Source: Plasmodium malariae (taxonomy: Eukaryota; Apicomplexa; Aconoidasida; Haemosporida; Plasmodiidae). Taken from it: a stretch of 64,000 bases of DNA. Under the pieces are notes generated by a model. That model did no database searches. It saw only the letters and a list, made by a program, of their open reading frames with translations, and was not told the origin of the DNA. The stretch covers positions 1,575,001 to 1,639,000 of the forward strand of contig NC_041779.1 in assembly GCF_900090045.1 (NCBI RefSeq), written 5' to 3'. The position numbers and the translations under genes were made by a program. Of this stretch, positions 34,700-47,237 are shown piece after piece. Position 1 is the first letter of the stretch; each line of letters starts with the position of its first letter.

Positions 34700-35991
34700 G
34701 AAAGTTTTAAATAAACAAATGTAAAATAATTAACAGCGTAGTTGTACACATACGGAAGATATTTTAAAGAGGACGTTATAAAAATATAATTATATAAAAT
34801 TTTGTGAGGACGATAAAATTTATCATATTATGACTTTTAATTGAAAAGGAGTAAAAAGCATTACGAAAAAAAAAAAAAAGGAAAAAGGAAAAAGGAAAAA
34901 AGAAATAAGAAATAAGAAATAACAATAAAACAAAGCAAACAAAAAGAAAACATAGCAACGTAAAACATAGCAACGTAAAACATAGCAACGTAAAACATAG
35001 CAACGTAAAACATAGCAACGTAAATCATAGCAACGTAAATCATAGCAACGTAAAACATGGCAACGTAAATCATAGCAACGTAAAACATGGCAACGTAAAT
35101 CATAGCAACGTAAAACATGGCAACGTAAAACATAGCACAGTAAAAGGAAAACAAAACAAAGCACACGTTTGAAATTAAAAATATGATGAATTAAAAATTG
35201 AAAATTCCAAAACACAAATGAGAGATAAATTTTATAAATTAAATTAATTATATAAATATTGAAACAAAGGTTTCTCATATGTTTAAATAGGCACCCTGAG
35301 AAATGGATTGATTAATAAAAACGCACACGAATAGGTGCATACATATATACATATATACATATATATATACATATACATATAAATATAAGCATATGTATGT
35401 ATGCATACATAATGGTAGTTTTGCTTGTAAATAAAGAAAGACCACCATATAAATGAGTAATTTCTTCTATTCTGTAAAAAGTTTTCCTCCTTTAGAAGAA
35501 TAAAAAAGGGGTGTTATTCTGTATAACAAATGGGGGTACAGTGGTATAGATTAGAAAACAGTCTTCCATATAAGCCCCTTTTTTTGTATATGTTCTTTTT
35601 GCTGTTTTTGCTGTTTTTGCTGTTTTCAGTGTTTCTTCGTTCCGTTTTTGTATTTTTTTTTTTTTAAAGTACGTGATACTTTTTCCTTTTATTTGCTGAA
35701 CATAATTTTGACATCATGCTTTTGTTGGTCTTTAATCCGCTAATTATATGTCCAATTTTCAAAAAGGATGAACATACCGGCTCATACTATTTGCCATATA
35801 TTTTAAAAGGTAAGATATAAAACAGATAAGCGTTTGAGCAAAAAATTTGGCGCAATAGTACATTAGTTTTTAATTGTATCAGGGGCGGCGGGGGAGGTAA
35901 TAAAATATGGTAATATTAAGGGGCATATTTTTGATCTGATTGAGAATAGGCACGCATACACATGCAAATATATATACATACATATACATAC

Positions 35992-36027
<36 letters not shown>

Positions 36028-36476
36028 GTGTATATATGTGTATATATGCCTATGTGACGTCTGTTCCATTGCTTCGTTTTTTCTTTCTTTTCTTCTTTTC
36101 TTTATGGCTATCACAGGAATGGTACTTCCTTACCATTTCATAATTGCACACATTGGAAATTCTAATTTTTCTTAAATTTTGATGATATATAATTTGAACA
36201 AGTTTTAACTTTTCATCATTTAAAAAACTTTTAAATATAGTTATACTGATCTTGTGGAAGGAAAATGAATGATGATATATATTATAAATGTGTTATATTT
36301 TTACTAAAGCTGTAAGGGAGGAGGGAAAAAAAAGGGAATAATTATAATACATTAGTACACTGGAAACGTATATATATATATACATACATATGCATACATA
36401 TATATACATATATGTACATATGTATGCATATATATGTACGTGTGCATGTACTTGGCATATGTATACACCAAAGCAT
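34700..36476. repeat. Intergenic region with a 15-bp array
   Basis: The notable feature is a 15-bp array of acatagcaacgtaaa / tcatagcaacgtaaa / acatggcaacgtaaa units (about 34945-35140, some thirteen copies). It is open in all three minus-strand frames and has no in-frame neighbour. TA/CATA microsatellites lie at 35340-35405, 35980-36050 and 36370-36440. No gene is supported. Confidence 0.7.
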
Positions 36477-37833
36477 TTAAACAGCTAGCACATAAATTTC
36501 ACACGCTAAGTAATTACCGTAAGATTGTCCTTTGTGCCTTCCAAGGATAAAAGAAAACCCCTTTTTTCCACTAGTAACATAGTGCCTGCACTTAGTTAAA
36601 CGTACACCTCCAATTTTCACAGTAGGTTCATCTCCTCCAAAATCGTAGTTAGTTGGTACAATTCTTCTATCGGGGTTGTTATTATATTGTTGCATTATGG
36701 CTTCTCTACATTTATATGATGAATATAAATAAACGAGCACAGGTAGTAGAGTTATATAAAATAATAAAAGAGTGGTTGTCAGAAATAATTTTTTATAAAT
36801 ACCTTTTATTGTATCTTTACGCCCTCTTTCTAATTCTAATTTTAATAATCTTTCATTTTTATATCTGATATATTCCATTAACGTTTTTGGTGTTTCTTTT
36901 TCTTTTTTTTTTGAAAAAATACCTTTAATTATTTGGAAAAATGAACTTTTTTTTTTATCGTCCTTTTTTAAGTCTTTTTGTTGATCCTTTTTTGCGCTTA
37001 TTTTTGCGTCTATGATTGCTTTTATTACTGCATCTTTTTTTGCTTTTATTATTGCATCTTTTTTTGATTCTATTATTGCATCTTTTTTTGCTTTTATTAT
37101 TGCATCTTTTTTTGCTTTTATTATTGCATCTTTTTTTGATTCTATTATTGCGTCTTTTTTTGATTCTATTATTGCATCTTTTTTTGATTCTATTATTGCA
37201 TCTTTTTTTGCTTTTATTATTGCATCTTTTTTGCTTTATTATTGCATCTTTTTTTGATTCTATTATTGCGTCTTTTTTTGATTCTATTATTGCATCTTTT
37301 TTTGATTCTATTATTGCGTCTTTTTTTGATTCTATTCCTAGGCCTTTTTTTACCTCCATTACTGGGCCTTTTTTTACCTCCATTACTAGGTCTTTTTTTA
37401 AGGGTTCTCCTTTTACTGGCTCACTTGAAACCCCTTCATTTATGCTTTTTTTGTGGTGAGTTATTTGAGTATTATTGGCTGTTTCACTGGACTTGTTCTG
37501 AATTGTTTGTTTTTCCTTTTTGCGGGAAATTCCCCCTTCTTTTATGGGCTTCTTCTGATTATTGTTGTCTAAAGCGAGCACGGGCGCCTTATCGCTGTCT
37601 GTGCTGTCCTTGTTACTACTACCACTCCTATAACTACTTCCACTATCACTACTACTAATCGTTACATCATTGATATATGTTCCTCCCCCTTCTTTTCCCT
37701 TAATCGGCCATATGTTAGCAACTGAAAATTTTACGTTTTTCTCTTCTTTGCAGTCTACAATAGTTATTTGCAAAAGTAGTACAAATAAAAGCAAGCAAAC
37801 ATTTTTCTTACAAAAAATCTTATATATGTACAT
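36477..37833 (-). pseudogene. Secreted repeat protein with a C-terminal membrane span; frame broken by a 2-base loss in one repeat
   Basis: The minus-strand frame starts MYIYKIFCKKNVCLLLFVLL, a good signal peptide (about 1-28), then a Ser/Gly/Asp-rich stretch, then a repeat block of KKDAIIES/KKDAIIKA octapeptides (about 37400-37010; 24-bp units). One unit near 37225-37240 is 22 bp, not 24. After it the octapeptides continue in a different frame, which also carries the rest: KTLMEYIRYKNERLLKLELE, a span LFLTTTLLLFYITLLPVLVY, and a tail with three Cys ending ACEIYVLAV. All features after the break are preserved, so the loss is recent or an assembly error. Without it the product is about 452 residues: signal peptide, repeats, one span, short Cys-containing tail. 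Family not recognised. Its position beside an ETRAMP suggests a vacuole or surface role (inference). Confidence 0.65.
37010..37345 (-). repeat. 24-bp coding repeat (KKDAIIES/KKDAIIKA octapeptides)
   Basis: About thirteen 24-bp units encoding basic octapeptides with alternating endings (IES, IKA). Unit length is exactly eight codons except for the 22-bp unit near 37230, which has lost one T in each of two short T runs. Confidence 0.9.
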
Positions 37834-38108
37834 ATTATTATATGTTACACACTAATATACGCACATATACATACATATATATATATATATATATATGTAC
37901 ATGTATGTATAACTGTATGGATATAACAGCGTAATAACAGTTTAAAACATAATAATTAAAACATAGAAATTGAAAATCAAACATATGATGATAAACATTA
38001 TTTGAGTGAATGAACAAGCATAAATGTACGCTCCTTTTTATTTCCTTGACGCATTTGTATAAATTGTAGGGAACATAAAAAAATTAATAATTAATTAAAT
38101 TGGTTACA

Positions 38109-38184
<76 letters not shown>

Positions 38185-41100
38185 TGCACGTACGTACGCA
38201 AGTAGGTATACATATATTTGTATATATATACATGTATATATATATATATGTGTGGGTAGGCCTATATAATGAAATTTGAGACTTTTACATGTAAAACAAT
38301 TTTGAAATAAAGGAAAAAAGAAAAAAAATTATTTTATATTTTAAAATATTTGCGTTTAATGAATGCTATATGCAACAAGTAAATAAGATTGTTTTAAATA
38401 TTATTATAAAACTTAAACATAGAATTTTTTTATTTTTAAAAAGAAGAAAAAAAGTTTTATATATATGCCTAGACAAATTGCATGGCATGAAAAAAGGGGA
38501 TTAACAAGGTATTATTCGAGTGAGAGATAAATTTAAATTTAGCAAAGGAGTAGGTAGCAACTTCGCGTTTATTACATATATTATATAGTATTACTATTTG
38601 AACTATTACAAATATATATATATATATATATATATGTATACATGCTTTTTTTTTTTTTTTTTTTTAAATATTTTGCGCTAGATAGAATATACATAAATTT
38701 GCATAATTAAATGCATATCAATACATTATATAGTTCATACATTTATATGTTTTCTTTTAACAAAAAAAGAAAAAAAAAGTCAATGTTCTGTTGTAGAAGA
38801 ATAATTTGCAAACTCCTTAAGTGGTCTACATTTTTTTTTTTTTTTTTTTAATTTATCAATTTCTATATGATACTACGTTAAAAAATGGTAAACCTATATA
38901 AGGTGCCACTTTGGTATATATACATTCACACGTACATGCATACATATATACATTCACACGTACATGCATACATATATACATACATACGTACATGCATACA
39001 TATATACATACATATATACATACATATATACATACATATATACATACATATATACATACATATATACATACATAGAGTTACATGTAGATCTATATATTGT
39101 CCTTTTCGCTTATTTTATGTTGTATATTCTTTTCTGCACAAATAAACTATACGTTATTGTACGTATATGAGTACATGTATATGCATACATGAAGCAAATG
39201 ATGCACACAATGTATATAACTTGAGAGAGGACTAATTCTTTCGTCAGATTAGTTGAAAGATTAACATGGAATGACCACTAATTAATTCTGAGGACTTTGC
39301 CATTTTTTCCATTTTTGCAAATATTGAAGTGAGTTTATTAATCCTTGGTTATAAAGGAAAAACTCTTTTAAAAGAAGTATAATTGAGTTTAGTAACAATA
39401 TTTTTAATATTTAAAATAAGAAAAAAATAATAATGAAATAAACATATAAATAAACAAATAATCAAATTAATAAGCAAATAATCAAGTTAATAAACAAATA
39501 ATCAAATTAGTAAGCAAATAATCAAGTTAATAAACAAATAATCAAATTAATAAGCAAATTAATAAACAAATAATCAAATTAATAAACAAATAATCAAATT
39601 AATAAACAAATAATCAAATTAATAAGCAAATAATCAAATTAATAAGCAAATAATCAAATTAATAAGCAAATAATCAAATTAATAAGCAAATAATCAAATT
39701 AATAAGCAAATAATCAAATTAATAAACAAATAAATAAATACATAAATAATGTGAAATAAAAAATACAATATAATAACGTAAAAAAAGAATAAACAATTTA
39801 AAGTATTTCAAGAAAAAAAGAAAATTAAAAGTATCATTCAAATTAACATCAAAATTAACGTAAAAGCAAAAATAAGAATGAAGCATACAATAAAATAGGG
39901 AAACAAATACGCGTTTGAATTATTCTTATTAAATGCGAAATGCGAATTAGTTGTTTCCCTGTAACATTTTTAAAGAACGTTTCTTCAGAATTTTTATGTT
40001 TAATATTGTGAGTAACCTTGTAATATAATAGAGCTCAATACAAAATTATTTTACTCTATTTTATTCTGTTTTATCCAATATTATCCTATTTTATTTTATT
40101 TTATTTTATTTTTATTTTTTTATTTTATTTTATTTTATTATTTTTTTTTTTTTTATTATTTTTTTTTTTTTTTTTTTTTTATTTCTGTTTTATTCTTTTT
40201 GAAGATTAAACACAAGAATGGATGAAAATAACATTACTATATGTCCACTTTTCCTTTTTTTATTTTTTTTAAATTATTTTTGTGTACGGCAAAAACTAAT
40301 GCATTAATTACGACATGTTTTCTTGGTAAATTTTGTACTGATGCGTAAATATGCATTTATATTATGTTATATTGTTTGAACGTACGTAAACTTTTGTTCA
40401 TGTATAAATCTTATTAACAGATTTATGGGATTAAAAAAGTTTGAAAAAAAATATTTTTACTTTTAAGAGTTATTACTAATTATAAAATAAACACGCGGAC
40501 CTTTTTTCGAATTAAGAATGAAATAAAAGGAAATAAGAGTAAAAAGGAAATAAGAGTAAAAAGGAAATAAGAGTAAAAAGGAAATAAGAGTAAAAAGGAA
40601 ATAAAAATAAAGAAGGGAAGAAAAGTACAAAAATGCAAAAATTGCAAAAAAAGTAAAAAAGGGAAAAAAAACTATAAATTATAGCTTCTCACCCTGTTAG
40701 CTAACCTTATTTATAAATAAAAAATTATAAGGTTTAACATATCTTCATTTTAAGATCATTAATTAATAACAGTGTGCATCATATAATTATAGGCGCATAC
40801 ATATTTACAGCATACAATGTGTGCATGTAATATCGGAATATTTGTCGTGGTTCATATATTATATTTTGTTTATACTATCACACACCCTTTACCTCTTTGC
40901 ATTTTCCTATAATATGATAACATTTCATAGCATAACGATTTATTCTATTTCAGTTATATATTTATAAGGTCATTATTTGTAAAATGGCAGTAAAAGTCGG
41001 TTGAACATGTACGTTAATAAAAAGTAGTATAATAATTTTTCATATAAAAATATGTAACATACAACACTTTTTACTCCTATTTGGTAATCCTTTAGTGCGA

Positions 41101-41408
41101 TGTAAATATGCACACACACATATATATATATATATTTATGTACACTTGAGAGAAAAAAAAAGATAAAAATGTAAAAGCTTCAAATGCTTACAATTTAATT
41201 GTTTCTTTTTTACATATATCAATGTGTACACATATGAGCTAGTGTGTGCATTTACATATCGAAAATATTTGTGCACTTGGAGAACTGCTTATTTTATATT
41301 CTTTTCAAACGAACAGCACAGAAATAAGCATAGCAAGCTGAAGTTATGATATAGCACCATATGCCAGAGTATAGTGTGAATGTTGTACTTTAATGTACTG
41401 ATGATGCG

Positions 41409-41443
<35 letters not shown>

Positions 41444-42764
41444 GCACGTGCGTACATACCTGAACGTTGTGAACTATGAGTATGTATAAATTATTCAGAA
41501 ACTATAACACAACTACTTGCGTGCATGCACAATATACGGGTTTAAAATGAAATGCTAGTGTACATTAAATTCAATTCTGGATGTACTCTTTTTTTTTTTC
41601 TTTTCTTTTTCTTGAATAACCTATATAACGAAAGGTGGTTGGAGAAAAAAATACACAAAAATAATGTTTTATTTTTGTGTAATAAATTAAAGAAAAAATG
41701 TACTTCTCCCTCTTTACTTTTTTCGTACGAAAAAATCATAAGTATGCATTAAGGCAAGACAAAATGCATAAATAAATTTATATATAAATATATATATTAT
41801 ATATATTATATATATTACATATATTATATATATATTATATATACGTATATATATTTATTTACTTCCTACGTTCTGATAATTTGAATACCATTTTACGACA
41901 TTCGCTAAATATGAAGTAAAATATATGCACGTATTTTTTACATACTTAAAACACATAGCTAACAAGTTAAATTGTTCAAAAACAGCTTTAATTAAAAAAA
42001 GTACTCTTTTTTGTACATATATAAACATATTACCACTATAATACACTACGAAAAGTACTACAATTTAAAACACACTCGATCGTAAAAGCACACAATAACG
42101 AATAATAAAAGGACTAACAGAAAAAGGAAAAATTACAATCAATACCATTCATCAGAACAATCTATACATTTTTTCGTACTAAACGGGTGGAGATGTAGTG
42201 CCATATACATGAAAAAAAAAAAAAAAAAAAAAAATATCACTTGAATTATATAATAATATATGGAATATATATATATATAAATATATAATTTAAAAAAAAA
42301 AAAAAAAATGATAAAATAAAGTAAAAAAGTTCATACGAATCATAAATTTCTGAACTATCCCTTGAGCGCAAAGGGAAATAAATACGTACATAATTTTTTT
42401 ATAAAAAAAAAAAAAAAAAAAAAAAATTACATATACATTATCCATATATATATAAATAATATATATGTACATTTACATATATATATTTATATATAAATAT
42501 ATATGTATATTTACATACATAATATATGGTGAAGACTTCTACATTTTTTTCCTTTTAAAAAAAAACTTATGTATATATAATTTCTAAAAGAATCGATATT
42601 AGGTTTTTACTAACACATAAAAGTGCAATATACAACCTAATAATCATTCCTTAATAAGCACTTCACACATCATTTACCATGTATCATCATATATTATATT
42701 ATCCTCTCAAAAAAGTGCTATTAATATACACTCTCTTTCTTCTACTTAATATATTATTTTGTGC
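37834..42764. other. Five-kilobase intergenic region with arrays
   Basis: No gene seen. It holds a 70-bp (TA)n run (38111-38180), a 12-bp acatacatatat array (about 38930-39075), a 20-bp array of aaataatcaaattaataagc units (about 39440-39730, some thirteen copies with a/g variation), a 16-bp gagtaaaaaggaaata array (40525-40605), poly(T) near 40140-40180, and poly(A) runs before the ETRAMP. The segment 40650-41750 is less repetitive but shows no open structure above background. Since ETRAMP is transcribed on the minus strand, its 3' flank lies here. Confidence 0.65.
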
Positions 42765-43187
42765 TTAAAAGGAATTAGTATATGTTTTTGATGGACCGGT
42801 TGAAGTGTTGGTGCTTAAAGTTGTGGTTCCTTGACTACCAGTTGAAGATAGCTTTGTATCATCTGATGATGGTTTTCCTTCTAGTTTAGTTCCTGTGTGT
42901 TTTACTGGTGCAGCTGGTACATTTCCTCCTCTGATTTTCTTTTGTTTGTAATAGCCTAAGCCTCCTAATAAACTACCTAAGATTATAGCTACACTTGTGG
43001 CTACGGATGATATGAGCAAAATTTTCTGATTTCTTTGTTTTCTTTGGATATCATCATCTACTTTCTTTACAGATTTGGCATCAGCAACTGGATTCTTTGC
43101 TTCAACTTCAACATTGTTGAATCCAGGTACTAAAATCTTGATGGTTAAGAGGAAGGCAATGATATAAAATACTCTGGTTAATTTCAT
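42765..43187 (-). CDS. Early transcribed membrane protein (ETRAMP)
   Basis: Single exon, 140 residues. The signal peptide MKLTRVFYIIAFLLTIKILV is followed by a short charged Lys/Asp/Glu-rich domain (31-55), one transmembrane span (about 56-80: ILLISSVATSVAIILGSLLG), then a basic KQKKIRGG and a Ser/Thr-rich C-terminus. This is the standard ETRAMP layout. ETRAMPs line the parasitophorous vacuole membrane with the C-terminus facing the host cytosol. Placement between the GAPM2/THOC1 block and CyRPA corresponds to ETRAMP4 of P. falciparum (from memory), so ETRAMP4 orthology is likely but not certain, because this family is lineage-expanded. Confidence 0.9.
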   Translation of the reverse strand: MKLTRVFYIIAFLLTIKILVPGFNNVEVEAKNPVADAKSVKKVDDDIQRKQRNQKILLISSVATSVAIILGSLLGGLGYYKQKKIRGGNVPAAPVKHTGTKLEGKPSSDDTKLSSTGSQGTTTLSTNTSTGPSKTYTNSF

Positions 43188-45051
43188 TTTGGCTTTTTTA
43201 AATTAAAAAAAAAAAAAAATACAGTAGAATCAAGAAATTTCCTAAAAAATAAATTAAAATTTTTATTACTAAAAATTTCTAATTTTAAAGTTTTTATTTG
43301 AAAATAAAGATTTTGAAGTGTAGGTTTTTTATATTATCTTTTGTTTGATTTGAAGGAAGTTTTTAAATTGTATTGTTTTATTTTAAAAAAAAAAAAAAAA
43401 AAATTTTTTAAAAGTAAAAGATAATAATTTTTTTTTTTTTTTTTGCAATATGTGAATATATATATATAAAGTTTTTTTTTTTTTTTTTTTTTTTACCTTG
43501 CTAAAATAAAGCGCGTATATATATATATATATATATATATACAATATATATGTTTGTATCTACGATATATATACAAAAAAATAGTAAATTATGCAATTAC
43601 CTATAGTTTATAGTTTAAGAAACTTCTAAAAAAAAAAAAAAAATGCTATATGATATAATATAAAAAGGGTTAATTACTATTATTAGTTTATATTTTATTG
43701 TTTTTTTGCTATAATACAATGTTTAATATGCTTTACTAATATTGCATGTGCAATATTTCGGGAGTAGAAATTAAAATTTCCCTGCTTTTCCCTTGCATAA
43801 TTGCATTTTTAATTAAATACCGTTAGCTTGAAATTTAGTCTTTTATAAATATTTTATACTAACTATATAATACACTTTTCTTCCTAACATGATTTTGAGT
43901 TTTTTAAGTTAGTGCAATATTTAAAAAAAAAAAAAAAAAAAAACGTACACGTATTTGTAGGATAAATATGTACGCATATATATAATATATTAAACTCATA
44001 CTCATATATATATATATATATATATATATTTTATATAATAAAATAGTATGTATTTTGTGTGAAATATGAAAAAACATAAAAAACTCAAAATATTGCAATT
44101 ATTATATATGGTACATAAATGCATATAATTGTATAACATATGCTAGTAGTATAAATTTTATATCACATGTATATGTATATATATGTATATTATATAACAT
44201 TATTGTAGTAAATTATTAATAAAAAAAAAAAAAGTAAATTTTTTTACGGTCCCCGAGAAAATTTAAAAAAAAAAATTATAGCACTGCAATTTTTTTATTA
44301 ATATATTATAATACTACGTACATATGTATTTAAACTGATTTAATAATTTTTTTTTCCTTTTATTTTTGAGGTGGTTGGAAAATAAGAAATTATTATTATA
44401 AGAATAAAAAATGTTTTATACTGCATTATGTATAAAGATATATTTTATATGTAAATATTTATTAGTGCACAAATTTCCAATGGATAAAAAGTATCCCACA
44501 TTTTACGTTGACCAAAAAAAAAAAAAAAATAAATAAATATAAAATAATTTATAAAAGAAAAATACAGAGGGGGGGAAGTAATTAGCGAGTTAATAATACT
44601 ATTTTTACACCATACATGTATATATATATATATATATGTATATGCATATGCATTTATGTACTTGGTTAAAAGTTGAATTTAAAAAAAAAAAAAAAATAAT
44701 TTCTATTCATACTTAAAAATTGTACGAATATTAAAAATAGCAACAACCCACTGTTGTGTTGAATCTTGTTCATTTATTTTTGTATTTACAAAGGCTAAGA
44801 GGAATTCTTTATAATTAAAAAATATAGAGTAGTTATTGATATATATATTATATATATATATATATGATGAAAAAAAATAAAATAAAAACACAATATATAA
44901 TAAAATATAATTAAAAGGAAAAAAATTTAACGGGCGAAATAATAATAACAGTTATGAGGAGCCACAACTTAACAAACTTAAATTTGTTAGCAACAAGGTG
45001 AAAAAATATTAATTTTTTTGCTTAATTTATTTTTATAGAAAATCTACGTTG

Positions 45052-45127
<76 letters not shown>

Positions 45128-45401
45128 TATATATATACATATATGTAATATATTAAGTAGTATAATTATACTACTAATTTTTAGTTCTTTTTGCGCAGTA
45201 AGTTCAACACAAAATAATAGATTACGCCAAATTTTTTCTTCTATCCGAAAATCTTTACGTACAGGAAAGGTTTAATTTTTTTATTTTATTTAAGTAAAAA
45301 AAAAAGAAAACACCGCACATGATGTTAGGTATATTATTTTTTATACCGTCGATCGTATATATATATATATATATATGTTATTTACTTTTGTATACTTAAT
45401 T
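43188..45401. other. Upstream region of the ETRAMP gene, very A+T-rich
   Basis: Dense poly(A)/poly(T) tracts (43384-43403, 43429-43444, 43470-43494, 43921-43942), (TA)n runs (43517-43540, 45053-45137) and no coding signal. The first kilobase should contain the ETRAMP promoter; I see no discrete motif to name. Confidence 0.65.
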
Positions 45402-45552
45402 ATGTATGTTGTTGCTTATGATAATCCAACTGAATTCCAGAAGAAAAGCAGCCCTTCTGATGATACAGTTGTAATTAGAAATTTTAAATTACGAAAAAGA
45501 ATGAGCAGTGTTCATAGATTTTTACTGTTAGGTAATTGTAAGTACAGGAAGT
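45402..45552 (+). CDS. Candidate small ORF or first exon
   Basis: An ATG-started frame of 49 codons with mixed composition (MYVVAYDNPTEFQKKSSPSD, then VVIRNFKLRKRMSSVHRFLL) sits in extremely AT-rich DNA. It carries two donor-like sites near its end (GTAATT at 45532, GTAAGT at 45539). It may be an exon of the small membrane-protein gene 770 bp downstream, but I could not find an acceptor there that keeps the phase. No signal peptide. Unrecognised. Confidence 0.35.
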
Positions 45553-46308
45553 AAATATTATAAAATATATAATTGTTATTTCTATACAGTATATCTTCTT
45601 AAAAAATTAGGTATATTGTAAAAGTGTGCATATGAGAACTTGTCATGCGCTACAATAATTAAAAATATGCTTGAAACAATTTTGTTTTTTGTTTTTTTTT
45701 AAATTTCAATTTTTGGCAAATTTTAAATGGTTCAAAAGTATATAAACTTGGAAGGGTAACTTTATGGGTAATAATTGCAATTAATTTACCTGCTATTTAA
45801 TTTTTATTTGCCTTAATTACTGCTATTATAATTATAGTTGTAGTTCATATAATTGTAGTTCATATAATTATCATTATTTTTTGTATTATTTTATTTTTTT
45901 ATTTTATTTTTATGCTCTTCCTTAACCAACCACATCATAAGTGTAGCGAATAATTATGACTTGTGTACATGTTACTTATAATATGTGTGTGTTCTGCTTA
46001 TGTATATATAATATGTACGTACGTGGTTAGCTTTAAATAAACATATGGTATATTATGATATACCCTTAAAAAACAACTTTTTTTTTTCCGTTTTTTCCCT
46101 TTTTTTCCTTTTTGGTTCAGTTTTATTGTAATTTTATTTTTCATTACGCATTATAGCACTTTCTATACGTGTTCAATTTTTCACTTCTATTTCTAATTCT
46201 TTTTGTGAATTAAGAGGGGTGCTCTTTGTGTTATAAGCGAACGCGCTGTATCTATTAGGAGAACATTATTAACGTAAAAATAATTTGGCTTCTAATTAGT
46301 GCAAAAAA

Positions 46309-46766
46309 ATGGCAATACAACAGGGCTTGAAACGTGGGTTATTTTCAACTGCTGCATCAGGGTTAAGTAATCATTTACATAGAAATGGTATTATTAATAT
46401 AAACTCAGGGGATTATAAACTAATTATTGTTTTGATGCTTGTTACGGTATACTTCATAATGTATGTTATACCTTTCATATTGCTGCTTCAGGTAATGTAC
46501 CAATCTTTTAGTAATTATACCCTCAGTTTTTAACTACTTATAGTTACTTGTGTATATGTATTTAATTTTGCTGATTTGTTTAATTGTTTATACGTATTTA
46601 AGTAAATATTTGTATTTAACATTTTTTTCTTTTTTTCTGAAAGTCTCAAAGAAGAAGGGGAATGGATAATGACCACATAAATAGGGCTGGTAATAACAAC
46701 AATGAGGATTCATCATCTGATTCGGGTTATAAGACAGATTCAGAAGATAAGGAAAAAGGAAACTAG
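46309..46766 (+). CDS. Small single-span membrane protein, two exons, unknown function
   Basis: Exon 1 46309-46491 and exon 2 46644-46766 join in phase 0 to give 101 residues. The N-terminus MAIQQGLKRGLFSTAASGLS is weakly amphipathic. A strong hydrophobic span lies at about 38-60 (LIIVLMLVTVYFIMYVIPFI). After the junction the tail is basic (SQRRRGM) then Asn/Ser/Asp/Glu-rich (NNNNEDSSSDSGYKTDSEDK), ending in tandem stops. A short N-terminus, one internal span and an acidic C-terminal tail could suit an exported or vacuolar membrane protein, but no export motif is visible. The intron has clean GT..AG ends and a T-rich acceptor. A 24-bp array begins about 20 bp after the stop. Function unknown. 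Confidence 0.6.
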
Positions 46767-46786
46767 TAAATAGGGAAAAGGTGTAA

Positions 46787-47237
46787 TGATTTGTTGAAGA
46801 GTATTAGTAATGATTTGATGAAGAGTATTAGTAATGATTTGATGAAGAGTATTAGTAATGATTTGATGAAGAGTATTAGTATGATTTGATGAAGAGTATT
46901 AGTAATGATTTGATGAAGAGTATTAGTAGATGATTTGATGAAGAGTATTAGTAGTGATTTGATGAAGAGTATTAGTAATGATTTGATGAAGAGTATTAGT
47001 AATGATTTGATGAAGAGTATTAGTAATGATTTGATGAAGAGTATTAGTAATGATTTGATGAAGAGTATTAGTAATGATTTGATGAAGAGTATTAGTATGA
47101 TTTGATGAAGAGTATTAGTAATGATTTGATGAAGAGTATTAGTAATGATTTGATGAAGAGTATTAGTAATGATTTGATGAAGAGTATTAGTAATGATTTG
47201 ATGAAGAGTATTAGTAATAATTTGATGAAGAGTATAC
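46787..47237 (+). repeat. 24-bp array with an eight-codon open frame, just 3' of the small membrane protein
   Basis: About eighteen units of gatttgatgaagagtattag plus taat. One of the three frames is open and would read K-S-I-S-N-D-L-M per unit; the other two contain stops. Two units lack one base (near 46881 and 47097) and one unit has one extra base (near 46928). It follows the TAG/TAA stops of the gene, so as it stands it is 3' untranslated sequence. Confidence 0.9.

Noticed and set aside
37012..37658. Antisense Ile/Ala/Ser/Phe frames over the octapeptide repeat
   Set aside because: Complement of the 24-bp coding repeat; the sense strand has the signal peptide and span.
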